This document shows positions 1 through 12,000 of a stretch of DNA of 64,000 bases, one piece after another (within the stretch, counting starts at the first letter, position 1; the number at the start of each line of letters is the position of its first letter). The stretch comes from Macrosoma leucophasiata (taxonomy: Eukaryota > Arthropoda > Insecta > Lepidoptera > Hedylidae): contig JAWQUS010000007.1 in the NCBI GenBank assembly GCA_036365455.1, positions 18,306,001 through 18,370,000 on the forward strand, in the 5' to 3' direction. The notes beneath the pieces are model-generated. The model did no database searches and was not told the DNA's origin. It worked only from the letters and a program-made list of their open reading frames with translations. The position numbers and the translations under genes are program-made.

Positions 1-70
1 TTGCAAAACGATTCGTTTATGGATTGCGAACTTTGCGATAATATGGCTCAAAAGCAAGTGTCCGTGATAC
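1..70 (-). CDS. Nipped-A: Nipped-A exon 19 (cut by window edge)
   Basis: Acceptor TTCTAG, then RYHGHLLLSHIIAKFAIHKR and IVLQ, matching SGHLLLAHIIAKFAIHKKIVLQ-type sequence of TRRAP. The reading frame is still open at base 1, so the exon continues outside. Confidence 0.92.
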
Positions 71-3000
71 CTAGAAAAGAGAATTGACAAATAAATTAGT
101 GCATTCAAAGAGTTAATAACCTCACGTTATAATTCACGCTGTTATACCTAGTAGCAGGATCTACATAATTCTTGCCAAGCAGACACGGCCAGGCGAATGT
201 CATAAGTCTTCGCAGTTTGTTTCCTTGTTTCTTATTGTTCGCGTCGTGTATATGAGCCGACGCTTGTTCGAGCAGTAAACAAGCAAATTGTAGCAGAGAT
301 ATACGAACTGCATCCGAGCAAGCAAACGGGTTCTCTGGATCTATGACCTGCGAGTTATGAAGCTTTTATCAAATTTCAATTTATAAATTAGCTAGATCAT
401 TTTGTATAATGTTGTTAATAGTCAGAATACCACATCACCCTCATCATTACTTCATCGCTCCAGCCGAAAGACTGCTGGACAAAGCTTTAACCAAAGACGC
501 TTACAATTGTTGTGTGTCATTAGCAGGGAATAAGGAGGATAATCGCCACGCTTGACAAGCGGATTGGCGATTGCGGGACGATGCTGCCCATCCCGCGATA
601 TTATATTTATTACCGCCCTATAAGAATGGGTTGGCCGCCAATGTTTGGTTGACTGACTGCACTAGCAGAAGAAATCGCCCACTAGAAGGCGATAGGATCG
701 TCAAGTTTCGACGCGTTCACATTATCCTTAGTGAAATTAAATTTAAATATTGGGAAAATTAAGGACTGAAACAAGTAAGTATTTAAAAAAAAAGTACAAT
801 ATACTACAACAATAACATACTTACATTGTTTATAAACACAGATACAACATTATCAGGGTTGTCTTGGTAGGGCGCAGGGGGTCCTCCAACAATTTTCTGG
901 CCTTTCTCGAAGCTAACCGCAAAACAAGGTATGAGGATCATTTGCAAGACTTTGGCCTTCAATTCCTGCGACATGGCATCGCTGGCAAAGTGTTCCACGA
1001 AACGGAAAAACGCTGTGCGCTTCCATTCTACGGTGTAATTTTGCGCTACCGTATTCTCTAGGAAGTCACGGAGGAACTACAGGAAAGAAAAGATCAGTTT
1101 AATTAAATTATTTGTCATAATTTGTAATTTTGATTCTCACGTTCACACTCCTTTTTTGTCATGAAGTGGGAAATAAGCATACAGTTTACACTGATGGTAA
1201 ATAGTAATCTAGCCTTACCTAATCTACATGAAACCAGAGATGTCAATAAAATAAAAATAAAAGACGCTTACACTCACAGCTCCACATTAGGTATTATATA
1301 AACCTGTGCCGTGGATGCCGTTGTACACATACAACACATACACAAACACCCAGACCCGAAACAAATATCTGTAGGCCATACAAATATTTGTTCCGGTGCG
1401 GGGATCGAACCCGCGACCCTTCGAATCGAACGATGTCTTCGCACCGCTGGACTAACCGGGTCGTCAATGTTTCGATTGTTGCCACTCCTGAGGCCTAAGG
1501 CATTATATTATCTCAACAGGAACACTATAGTGATGAATACGACCATTTAGTGGCAAGTAGATTAGGTAATGCTGTGGTGTCTACGCCCGCGAGTTTCGAC
1601 ACTAGGACTCTTGTCACGTCTGATGCTCTACCACCAGTCAAATCACATTTATGATTCGATCTCGCTCTGAAGGAAACGCCGAGCATAGCTCTCTTCGTGA
1701 CTGTTTCGGTAAGCGTTTCAGTTCCCTATGTCACCACTGCCAACACACTATTCAAATACCTTGCCTTATTCTTTGACTTTATTCTTAACTAGCGGCCCGC
1801 CCCGGCTTTGCTCGGTTGTAATGTTACCTTCCCTCTCCTATTCATCTTAGCGTGATGTTATAAGCCTAAAACCTTCCTCGATAAATGGGGTATCTAACAC
1901 TGAAAGAATTTTTCAAATTGGATCCGTAGTTCTTGAGATTAGCGCGTTCAAGCAAACACACAAACAAACAAACTCTTCAGCTTTATAATATTAATACATA
2001 ATATAAGTAGAGATTGGGTTGATTGGGTAAAACTAACGGTATCCATCCACCATTCATAGAAACATATTAAGGTAGGTAATTAAAGTACTACTAAATTCCT
2101 CAACAACAAACAAGATTTGGAAATATTACAGCTGCCGTCAAAGAAGATTACAACAACAAACAAATAGGAACAAACGAAACAAAGAATTTCAATTTTATAA
2201 AGGAAACAAGTTGAAACTCCTAATAAAATTCTTCATAAATACCTGGAAATCAGGAATGAACCGATCGCACAATGCTCGCAACAACTGGAATAACAAATCA
2301 ATATTGGATGGATGGTGGCAGAAGTAATGCAACATTATTTTCACGATCAACTTGGGCTCCTTCCAATGCGTGCAATCTACATTTTCCACTTTCTTGTGAA
2401 TTTCCTACAACAGAAAATTATTTTTTAGATTTTACAAATCTGTAATAAAAACTCGTACATTGACATTTTTCACAAAATATATCACAAATTGTTACGAAAA
2501 GAAAATAGGTACGGTACATACCTTACGCTGTAATAATGAATGACAATGCTTTATTAAAAGTGGATACAAATCTCTTAAATATACTAGACAAGATATTCAA
2601 AGCATAAAAACTCACGTGATATTGGTCAGTACACCAGATCCGTTTAACTAATTCAATGAGATCGTGCTGTGAGGACAGCCAGGTGTCGTCAAACTTTATG
2701 AGCAACGACACAACCCTGATGGCTTGGAACTGCATCTCAGCTTTATCACCAGCGGGTATAGTGGCCACCGCACCGCCACTGTTGGCCGCCAATAGCTGCA
2801 TCAAGCGCGTCTTCTTAGTGGTTTGCAAAGCTTCTCTGAACGCTGGTCCAGCCTCGGCATGCTTAACCAGATAGACAAGAAACCGACTCCATTGCTGGTC
2901 CTTGATGTTGTTGTCACTCATGATCAGATCTAAAGTTTCTTTGGGATATCTGAAAACAAAGTCTATATTACTCTATATGATATCAATAAGTCACAAAAAT

Positions 3001-6000
3001 ATTATCAAAACTGTTTTTGAACTTGGCATTCACTGTTGTGGGTAATTTATTCATACAGAAATGACGCTGAGTGTAAAAGTAACAAGGCAAGTTCATTATA
3101 AACATTTTGGGACGCCAAACTTTAAGCACACTACATAATATATGCCAATTGATTGATAAATACAATTATTATTTCAATTTCGGATACTGTAAAAAATATG
3201 ACCCATTGTTAATTAATCGTATTTTTACTAACCTCAAAAGGAACTTAACAAGGGGTTCCCTGAAAGGCGAACCAGCTTCAATCATAAGTGATTTTTCAGT
3301 ATGGAATATGAGCCGACACAACACATCTATAAAGCGAGGGGATGCAGCAGGTATTTGATGAAATATGCCGATCAAAATTATAATTTTCTGTTCGTTTTCC
3401 ATGTTCTTAGATACGCTTTGCAAGAAGTTGCCTCCTAGAACAAACGAAAACCCCTTTGCAATGACATTCACATTAAGATCTTAATCAAAGTAACTAAATA
3501 GCATCGTTCCATAGTTTGTTGACATAAAATGTTATTAACAGTTAATAAAACGAAATTATCACAATATTTACCTCTGTTAGTTTGTATAGAGTAATCAAGT
3601 AGTTTCTTGAGCAACTGTAGCAATTGTTCACATAATTTCTCGCTAAATGTAGACGGAAATAGCTGAGTCAAGTATGAGAGTCGTTTGGCGCCATTGACGC
3701 TCAGGTTTCGGTGATCACCGAGCGTTAATAATAAAGGTCGCATCACAGGATGAACCATCTCCATGTCTATTTGGAATCCTGCTAGGAATTTCTGCATACA
3801 TTCGAATCCAGCCTAAAATTAACAAGACATTGAGAAGAATATAATATTTGAGAATTGATATTGGTAACAAGGGTGGCATTTCCTCCCTTAAGACTTTTGT
3901 TCAGCAGTGGACGGTCTTTCGGCTGAAATTGTGATGATTATGATGACCAAGGGTAAATCCACCGTCGTATCAGCCATATCAATACTACAGGGCCTTGAGT
4001 CGTCAAGGACCCTAATGCAAGCGATAATTCACAAAATGTCATCCCTAATTTCACACAGCTCGTAGACTTAATCTGGATTAAATTCTTGACTGTTATCTTT
4101 TTATTACACTGGCGCTGTTGCTGTTTTCCGTCACAGTTGAAAGAAAACTCTCTAATCAATTTCGAAACAAGACTCCTTTAAAGCTACGCCACAAACTAAT
4201 ATAAAATATTGTTATGTAGTAACTCTAACAAACCTGCTGTAACTCTTCGTCATTCTTCTCAAGCGACTTGTATAGCACTTGGAAAATCTTCTCCCGGCAG
4301 TGCTTTTCCTGTATGTAGTGACAGGCTGCGAGTGCTCTAAGAGCGGAGGCGCGTAGTGGCACCAAGTTTACACCCTTATAGCACGGCAGCTTGCCCAAAA
4401 CTGCGTCTTCCGCCTCACATAACGAAAGCAACTCGCGGAAGAATACTTTGTGCTCGTTTATATTAAGATCTGGAAAAAAATACGTTAATTTCAAAGCTTT
4501 TACTTTATTAAGTTTTTTAGAAATTAGGAACTCCATAGGCCGCTAGGTTAACTCGCAACTTCTTACGCGTGTAATTTACGTTTTCGTAGGAATACACTCC
4601 CTGAAGGGATTCCTGATTTACCAAATTTGGTAAAGGGAATAATTTCTGATATCGAAGAAAGGATTTTTTCAAATTATTTTATAGAAATATAAAATGTTAT
4701 AAAATTACCTATAGTGAAAAGTTTAGGTCTCAATGTTGTACAGAATGTTGTGCCATCCATTAGCCCCATTTGTGCGTTAGCTGGCTGATGACGTAATAGG
4801 TGTTTCTTTGGAGGAATAATATCCGCCAACACCTCTTTATGTGGATCCATTACTTCCGTCACTGTTTTATTTTGTAATTCGGCTATTAGCTCCAGAGATT
4901 TCATAGCCTGTAAAGATTTTTAAAAAATATAGTAGGATTCCGGCTATTCAAAATCAGATTTACGCTTTAGGATTTAAGACTCGTTAACAAATTTAAAAAC
5001 AAAATACTAGTAGGTACCAAACAATTATAATCACAATACTTTGCTTACCTGTTGTCGCACCAATAGATGTGGACTGGTGACTTGTAGAACTAATTCTTGT
5101 AAAACATCGCGTAAAGCTCGAGCCTTCGCTGCGGCTACATCTCCCTCCGATTCAGTTCCTTGAGCCACCGAACCAGTCACACAAACACGAACTAGCTTCT
5201 CCAAATTTACTGTTGCCATATCAATAGCGCCCGACGAAACTTCACCTGTCAGATCCATCATAACAAAGAGAACCGCTTTCAAAAATGTAAACACATGTTT
5301 ATAAACCCATTCTGGAGCCATTTTTTCAAACATAAACTTTACTGCGATACACCCTCCGAGTTTGGCGTACCATGCTCTCTCGTAACAGAGTGCTGACATT
5401 CTTTCCGCTAAATATTCCATCAAAGGCAAACGACACGCTCGTTCTTTACTACCTAACACTGTGGCAGCAGTCTCTATCATAAGAACCAGTGCCAAATGTC
5501 CAGGTTTACATAACTCTTTCTCTTCGTGACCCATCACTACAGCGATAGCATCAACGAGAACCAACGCATCTAGACCCTCTTTAGGTCCACATCCTGCAAA
5601 AGGTCCTGCTTCTTGAGCTATAGCAACAAGTGTATAATGACGGACAAGGGAAACCATCGTCGGTAATACGTGATGTCTCAACTCTTTAATAGCTGCTGCT
5701 ACAAACATACCGGTGAGAGCTGTGCGGTGAGTATTTCTCACAATAGAATTGCTGCACTTATAGTATGGTCCACTTTGAACTGGTATTTTCCCATCCAGAA
5801 AACTGGGATGACTGAACAATTTCTGCAGCGTGGCTTTATCGTCGTCTAAATTCAGAGATGACGCCAAGTAACATCGTAGAACTTCCCAGCATTGACGCCG
5901 ATAAAATGGATCGGTGTTGCTCGATTTCAACGCCGAAAAAGCGGTTTCTATAACTTTGTCTACTTCAAACTCAATTGGTTTCGGTTGGTCTTGGAAATAG

Positions 6001-9000
6001 GCTTGAATTGCCGGCGGCGGAGCGTCGGTTTCTCTGTATTCTAATCTCTGAGGTTCAATCATCATTTTCCGATTACCACCACCAAATTTACCAAGCACTC
6101 TAAATGCTATTCTTGCAACTTCATTGTTTTGCAAAGTTCTCCATAATGCCTGCATCAAATCTGCTCTAACTGGTTGTATATGCTCATACAAAAAATCCGG
6201 CTGTAAATTGTCCACGCAGAGTTCTAACGTGCGTAAACCTTGTGAAATCAGCGTATGAGAACCATTCAGCGCAGAAACTAATGGATCCATTAACATAGGT
6301 AAATAAGGTAACAAACTACTTAACCGAACAGGTACAGTCAAACATAATTCAACAAAAAGATCCTTCATGTGCTGCTTATGTAAACCACTTTGCAGACGAT
6401 TCAATCCCTCCAAAAGATTGGGTAATAAAGGCAAAAATTCTTGATATAATAAATCGTGACTGCCACCTCCAATTGAGCGGAAAAGAGCCCTCAACAATAG
6501 AAAATAATTATATGGCTCTTTAGCTGTCATCGCATAATCCATAGCCTTGTTGACGATACTATGTAAATGTGGTCTCAACATTTGTTCATTTTCCGTCGGG
6601 AATAAACTAACAGAGCCAAAAACCAGTTTGAAAAGCCGCAAATACAAATTAGAACGTTCGATGTTTGTGCCCATTTCTTCCATTCTCTTAAGTAAATATT
6701 CCACAAGGACTGTAGCAAATATTGGTGACGTCGCTGGATTAGATAGGAACGTGTTAGCGATAATTTGCAGTGTTGCATTCTTATTTATTCTTTCCACCAT
6801 GTGCGAAATAGTCGCTGTGAAGATTTCTTGAAAGGTTTGCGGGTTCATCATGGAAAACTGAAACAGATATTAAGCAGATAACTGAAATGTAAACGTAAAT
6901 TCAATCATTTGCAACGTAACATTAGGCTCAAAGATTTTAAAGAAAACAAGGAAAATAAAATTTGACATCAGACGGGATTTGAACCTGCTATCTCTGAAAC
7001 ACTATCCCAACCACTTTACTCCTAGTGTGATAGAGGTTGCTGGTGCGTATGCGTCAAAGTATTATCGTTAGATTTTTTTATGCAAGGTAGATGACAAACA
7101 AGCATGCAGCTCACATTGATGTTAAGTGATGACTGCAGCAATCTACATAAAAACCAGAGGTCAAAATGCAGATGTGTTGTCACCACTGAGACTTAACGTG
7201 TCATGTCTCTGATAGTTATTACAGGGCCATATATTTGTTCTAAATCTTTAAAAACCATTTACATTATGTTATAGCGAAAAATACAATGTGACATTATTAT
7301 TATACTACGAAACTTAAACTTACCACACCGCTGAAATGTTCTAAGACTTCCTTTTCTTCTTTGGATCGTACGTGGGGTTGGGCGGGCGCTTGTACGGGTG
7401 CACGAGGCGCCGCTAATGTGTAGATGTCGAGGGACTGTAGACCCCACCGCACCAAGCGAATGAATACTAAAGTCTCTCGGGCACTAAACTGTTTCTGTCC
7501 TGTTATAGTTGCTGTGGTTGTGCCTTCCGTATTTGTTGTTGTCTATTTTTAAAGAAAAAAAAATCTTATGAAATTTGGGTATCTATTAGGAATGCAATAT
7601 TTCCCTAGTATCGTGTGAAATATCAAATGATATTTCACTACATAGCTACTTTCTTTAGCACACGCAGCTAAAATTGACCGCAGCGAAATTATCAGCTAAA
7701 ATCATACTTACTTTACATGACGCGCAACCCCACGTGATGGTTTTAACCCCGCAAACCAAAGTCTTCACTAAAGTTCTATAATCTCCTACATTGAGGTTAT
7801 TCATTTGAGAGCTGGGGAATCCTATTTTCGATTTTTCCTCTGGTTTATTGATGCTATCGAGGAAGTCAGGAGACGGTTTCTCATCTTCTACTTTTACTTC
7901 TACCGTTGAAGTACTTGGGGTTGATGTGGTTGGCGTGGAAGGGGTTGTTCCATTAGTCCCATTAGGTGCGGGTGAGGTTTGCTTGCTGCAATTAAGTTTA
8001 GACCTTGTAATCAGATTATACTTAGGGCGGCTTGCCCCATTTTCTCTGAGAACTGAGATTAACAAAATGCAGTTTAGCTTAAAATTTGCATCCAATTTCA
8101 ACCTTATCCGGGAACAATATTCGTCGGTGACATCCAAATAGTGTTATTGAACTTGTTTAAGGTCGTTTTATTACGACGGTGAAATCGGCCCTTAGTAGTG
8201 AAACATATTCCAATATTTGATTATGTTTCACTATCGGAAAAATAAATTGTTTTCAAAATACCGTGTTTTAAGTCCAAGTTGTTTTGATTACTAACTGATC
8301 CATGGGCTGCCTGATTACTATACAGTTTGCAAACAATTGTAATTTATTACATTTACTTCAAAGATGGTAAATGTAAGAATTCAACCAGAAGATCTGGCAT
8401 ATTATGTGGTTTTTGTAGTATCAGTAATTGGCAGTCCTTGCAATATTGAGACAGCGTTCCGTTTTAAGCAGTAAACAGTGCTGTTAAATAAAACGGAATG
8501 GCTTCGCTAACTGACGTCACCGCTTGCAGTGGCCGCAGTGGATTGAGGAACATAGCCTGAATCACATGTTATTTTATCAAAGGAAAATCACCATTTGGCC
8601 ATTAGTGCGGGCAGCTGCAGTTTGGATATTGTTTTGAATTTGAGCACGAATACTTCGAGAATGCGCATGAGAAGTTGGCGTCCCTGAGGTTGCACGGCGG
8701 CCCCGGTTGCGGTGCTAGTTGTCGCTGTGCTGGCCTCACTTTCAGAACGTTGTCGAATACAATCCACTAAGTTCAAAAGCAGTTTGCACGACATCGTTTG
8801 AATACTGTAATAATTAAAAAATAATGAAATACATGTTAAATAAAAAATTTAACTAATCGAAAAAGGAGATGTTGCGAGCTCGGCTCTGGTTCGTACACGT
8901 CCTCTAAAAATAGGAAAATTAAAGAAGAATCCGAAAAAAATACAACTAATTTATTCAAGAATATATTTTAGAGTTACAACCACATTTAATTCAAACGATT

Positions 9001-12000
9001 TTATCATTTCCAACTATGTTCAACATGGCGGCGATACAGCCGACGCTTGGGAACAATCGATTTCGATAGTATTTAGAAAATATTACTTTTTTTTTCCAAG
9101 TACTATATAATCAAAAAACAATTTAAAAAATGAAAATGTCAAAATGACATCGCCCGCCACATTCGCCATGTTGGTTTTGTGGTGCAATTCTAACTGCAAA
9201 TAATGTTTTGTAACTGCAAACAAAGCTAAATAAGTGAAAATATGCAGTAAAAAACGTTTTTATATTGATTTTGCCTGTTTAAATGATATTGTGTACAATA
9301 CATGGCCGGAGGTCCATACATTTTTGCAACATCTCCTTTGTTAAATCTTAAAAACTCAATGATTCAAAAACAATAAGTACTTATTTGCTTTGTTAAACTT
9401 TCATAAAATACAAAGGTGAAATTATTGTCCCCTATGAAGCCGTCCGCGTCCATAAAATACGTCACGCTAAAATATTTTTTAATTAGCTTTTTCTGACCCT
9501 CTTCCCCTAGTGTCACGCTGTGTCACACTATCTGTGATCCCAAAAATATTACGTCACAAAAACTAAGACCTGAATATATGTACACATTTTTTTTTAAATC
9601 TGTTATCGAAACATTAATTTGAAATATTTCGATGAACTGCGAACGTCACGTTGCCGTAGATCCCCGTCCCCCCACATTTGTCACGCTCGGCGAGACCCCT
9701 GCCCCCATGTATGCGAACGTATTTTATGGACGGCTCCTATCCCATTCTATACTTAATTTATGTTATATTCAACTTTGAGGCCTCGGCGAGGGTAGGGTCG
9801 TCACGATGGGAGACGTGACGACCCTACCGCCCACTAGAAAAGGCGAATTCTTCCGCTAGTGCAGTCAGTCAATCGTAAGATTGTTAAAGGGTAGTAAATA
9901 CGGAGATAGATTTATAGAGATAAATATTTATGGAGTCTTTGTCCAGCAGAGGAAGTCTTTAGGCTGAAATGATGATGATGATTTCTTACTTATCACCAAT
10001 ACACAGGTTTTGAAAACTAGAATAAACAGCATGTTAAACTAATAGATAAACATACCTTGTTGGCAAAGATTCATCGTGAACATTTTTTGAAAACAAATGT
10101 GCGGCTATTGCTAAATCAGTCAGTGGCAAATGTTGCCGCACATGGTGCACCAAGTCAGCCAGTGTGGAGTACGCTAAAGGACGAAGCGACTCGTGGACTG
10201 TCCATCCACCTCCCAGCAATACATCCTCATCAAATAATCGCTCCATATATGGAACAAATTCTGTAATATTGAAGAACAGTAAATATTTTGCAATTTTTTG
10301 CACATCTTTGATTCTCTTTCTATTACTAAGAAAAATAATTTATATATTACTAAAGAATATAATAATACCTATGTGACAGTATTAATTGGTATTAAATCGA
10401 AAAGTTTCTTGTATTATTCTTGCTCTGGGAGCTTTTTATAATTTGTGACACTTTTTAGTATTTTATAATTGAACTTAATAATGTTCCGTAAAACATAAAA
10501 AAACCTTTAAAAAACTTACTCAGTCTTAAGTCCGTAGCTAAGATATGGCGTGTGGCTATCACTAATTCCTTCCTAAGATGTGCCACCTCTGGTGGACAGA
10601 GTGTCAGCAAACCAATGATGCCTTTGACCATCAGATTTGCGTGATTGGCTATAGTATCCTGATAAATTCTTATGATGTAAGCTAGAAATGCCAGAGTCTT
10701 TATCTGCGCACCCATAAAATCAACAAATACTTCTTTATTGAAAGACGTGGACTGCCTGAAAATGAATTAACCTTTATTATCTTATTGAATACTATCTAAC
10801 AATCACCAACTGATATTGGATTTTTATATATACCTAATAGTTTATGTAATACCTAAGTAAATAAATACCTGTGTGTGGCAGCAGGTTGTAAAGTGATGGT
10901 TTCCATGATGAGAGGTATAAAATTGCTGACCTCTTGGTGGACATTTTGTTTGTAAAGTTGATACATAAGTACTACTATGATAGGTAACTCTTGTATCACT
11001 TTCAATGACAGCACCGATCTTGGGATAAGATTGTACTGAAATTAAAAAAAAAACAGTTTTTTTTAGTTTATCAAATTTGTAACATTTTTCTATACTTAGT
11101 TTAATACATCTGTTGAATCTATATTTGTTATTTTGTATAGGGATATCAAATTAAGTTAATATTTTTTTGTGTTGATCTCATAGTAATGAGTCTATCATTT
11201 ATGTCACAAGAATTGAAATTAGGATTTCATATCCTACACAATTTTGTATTTATGAATTATACTAAAAATAAATTGATAACTCTAAAATGATACCAATAGC
11301 ATTTGATATGATAGTTTTTTTTACTAAAGTTAGTTTAGTTATAGTTTTCATACATTTTTTAAATTAATGACGTTACACTTATAACTAATAATATACATAG
11401 ACATATTATGCATACAGTAACAACACTTCCATCCAACAGTTTCTTTTCTGTATGAATTGGTGTTGTGGTGTAGGTCTCTTGTAAAAGCTGCTCAATGTTA
11501 ACTTCGGATAAGTCTTTAACCCTTATTGTTGGTTTCGGTTCAAAAATTTTTGGCAAGTGGTTCGGCAGATCTGAGTAAATAGCTTTCACCCATTGCAAAA
11601 ACTTGTGGATCTGGAACAAAAATACTGAATTATCATACCTATATTGTGTACTAGCTTTACCCGGCAAACTTTGTACCGCCTTAGAGTTAGAATTAACTAA
11701 TTAATTGTTTGGCAAGTGCCTATCTACAAAGTTTTTGTATGGGAAAATTAATTGTTGTTTTTACTTTTACCAATTTTCTTTTTTCACAAGCATGTGTTAA
11801 TGCGAAATAATATAAAACAATTCTTTTAATTTATACCTATTATTTCACCTTTTAAACCTTGCCTAGTCTTCCGAAAATAATTCAAAACCAATAATAGCCA
11901 AATCGGTCCAGCCATTCTGGAGTTTTAGACTAACAAACAGCAATTGATTTTTATGTATACATATAGATTGTTTTACAAATTTAGTTTATATTTTACATTA

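Noticed and set aside
6547..6831. Open frames overlapping 6547-6831 on both strands
   Set aside because: They overlap the strongly conserved Nipped-A exon 10 in other frames.
7848..8141. Plus-strand open frame of 97 codons
   Set aside because: Antisense shadow of Nipped-A exon 8 and its Ser/Thr-rich linker.
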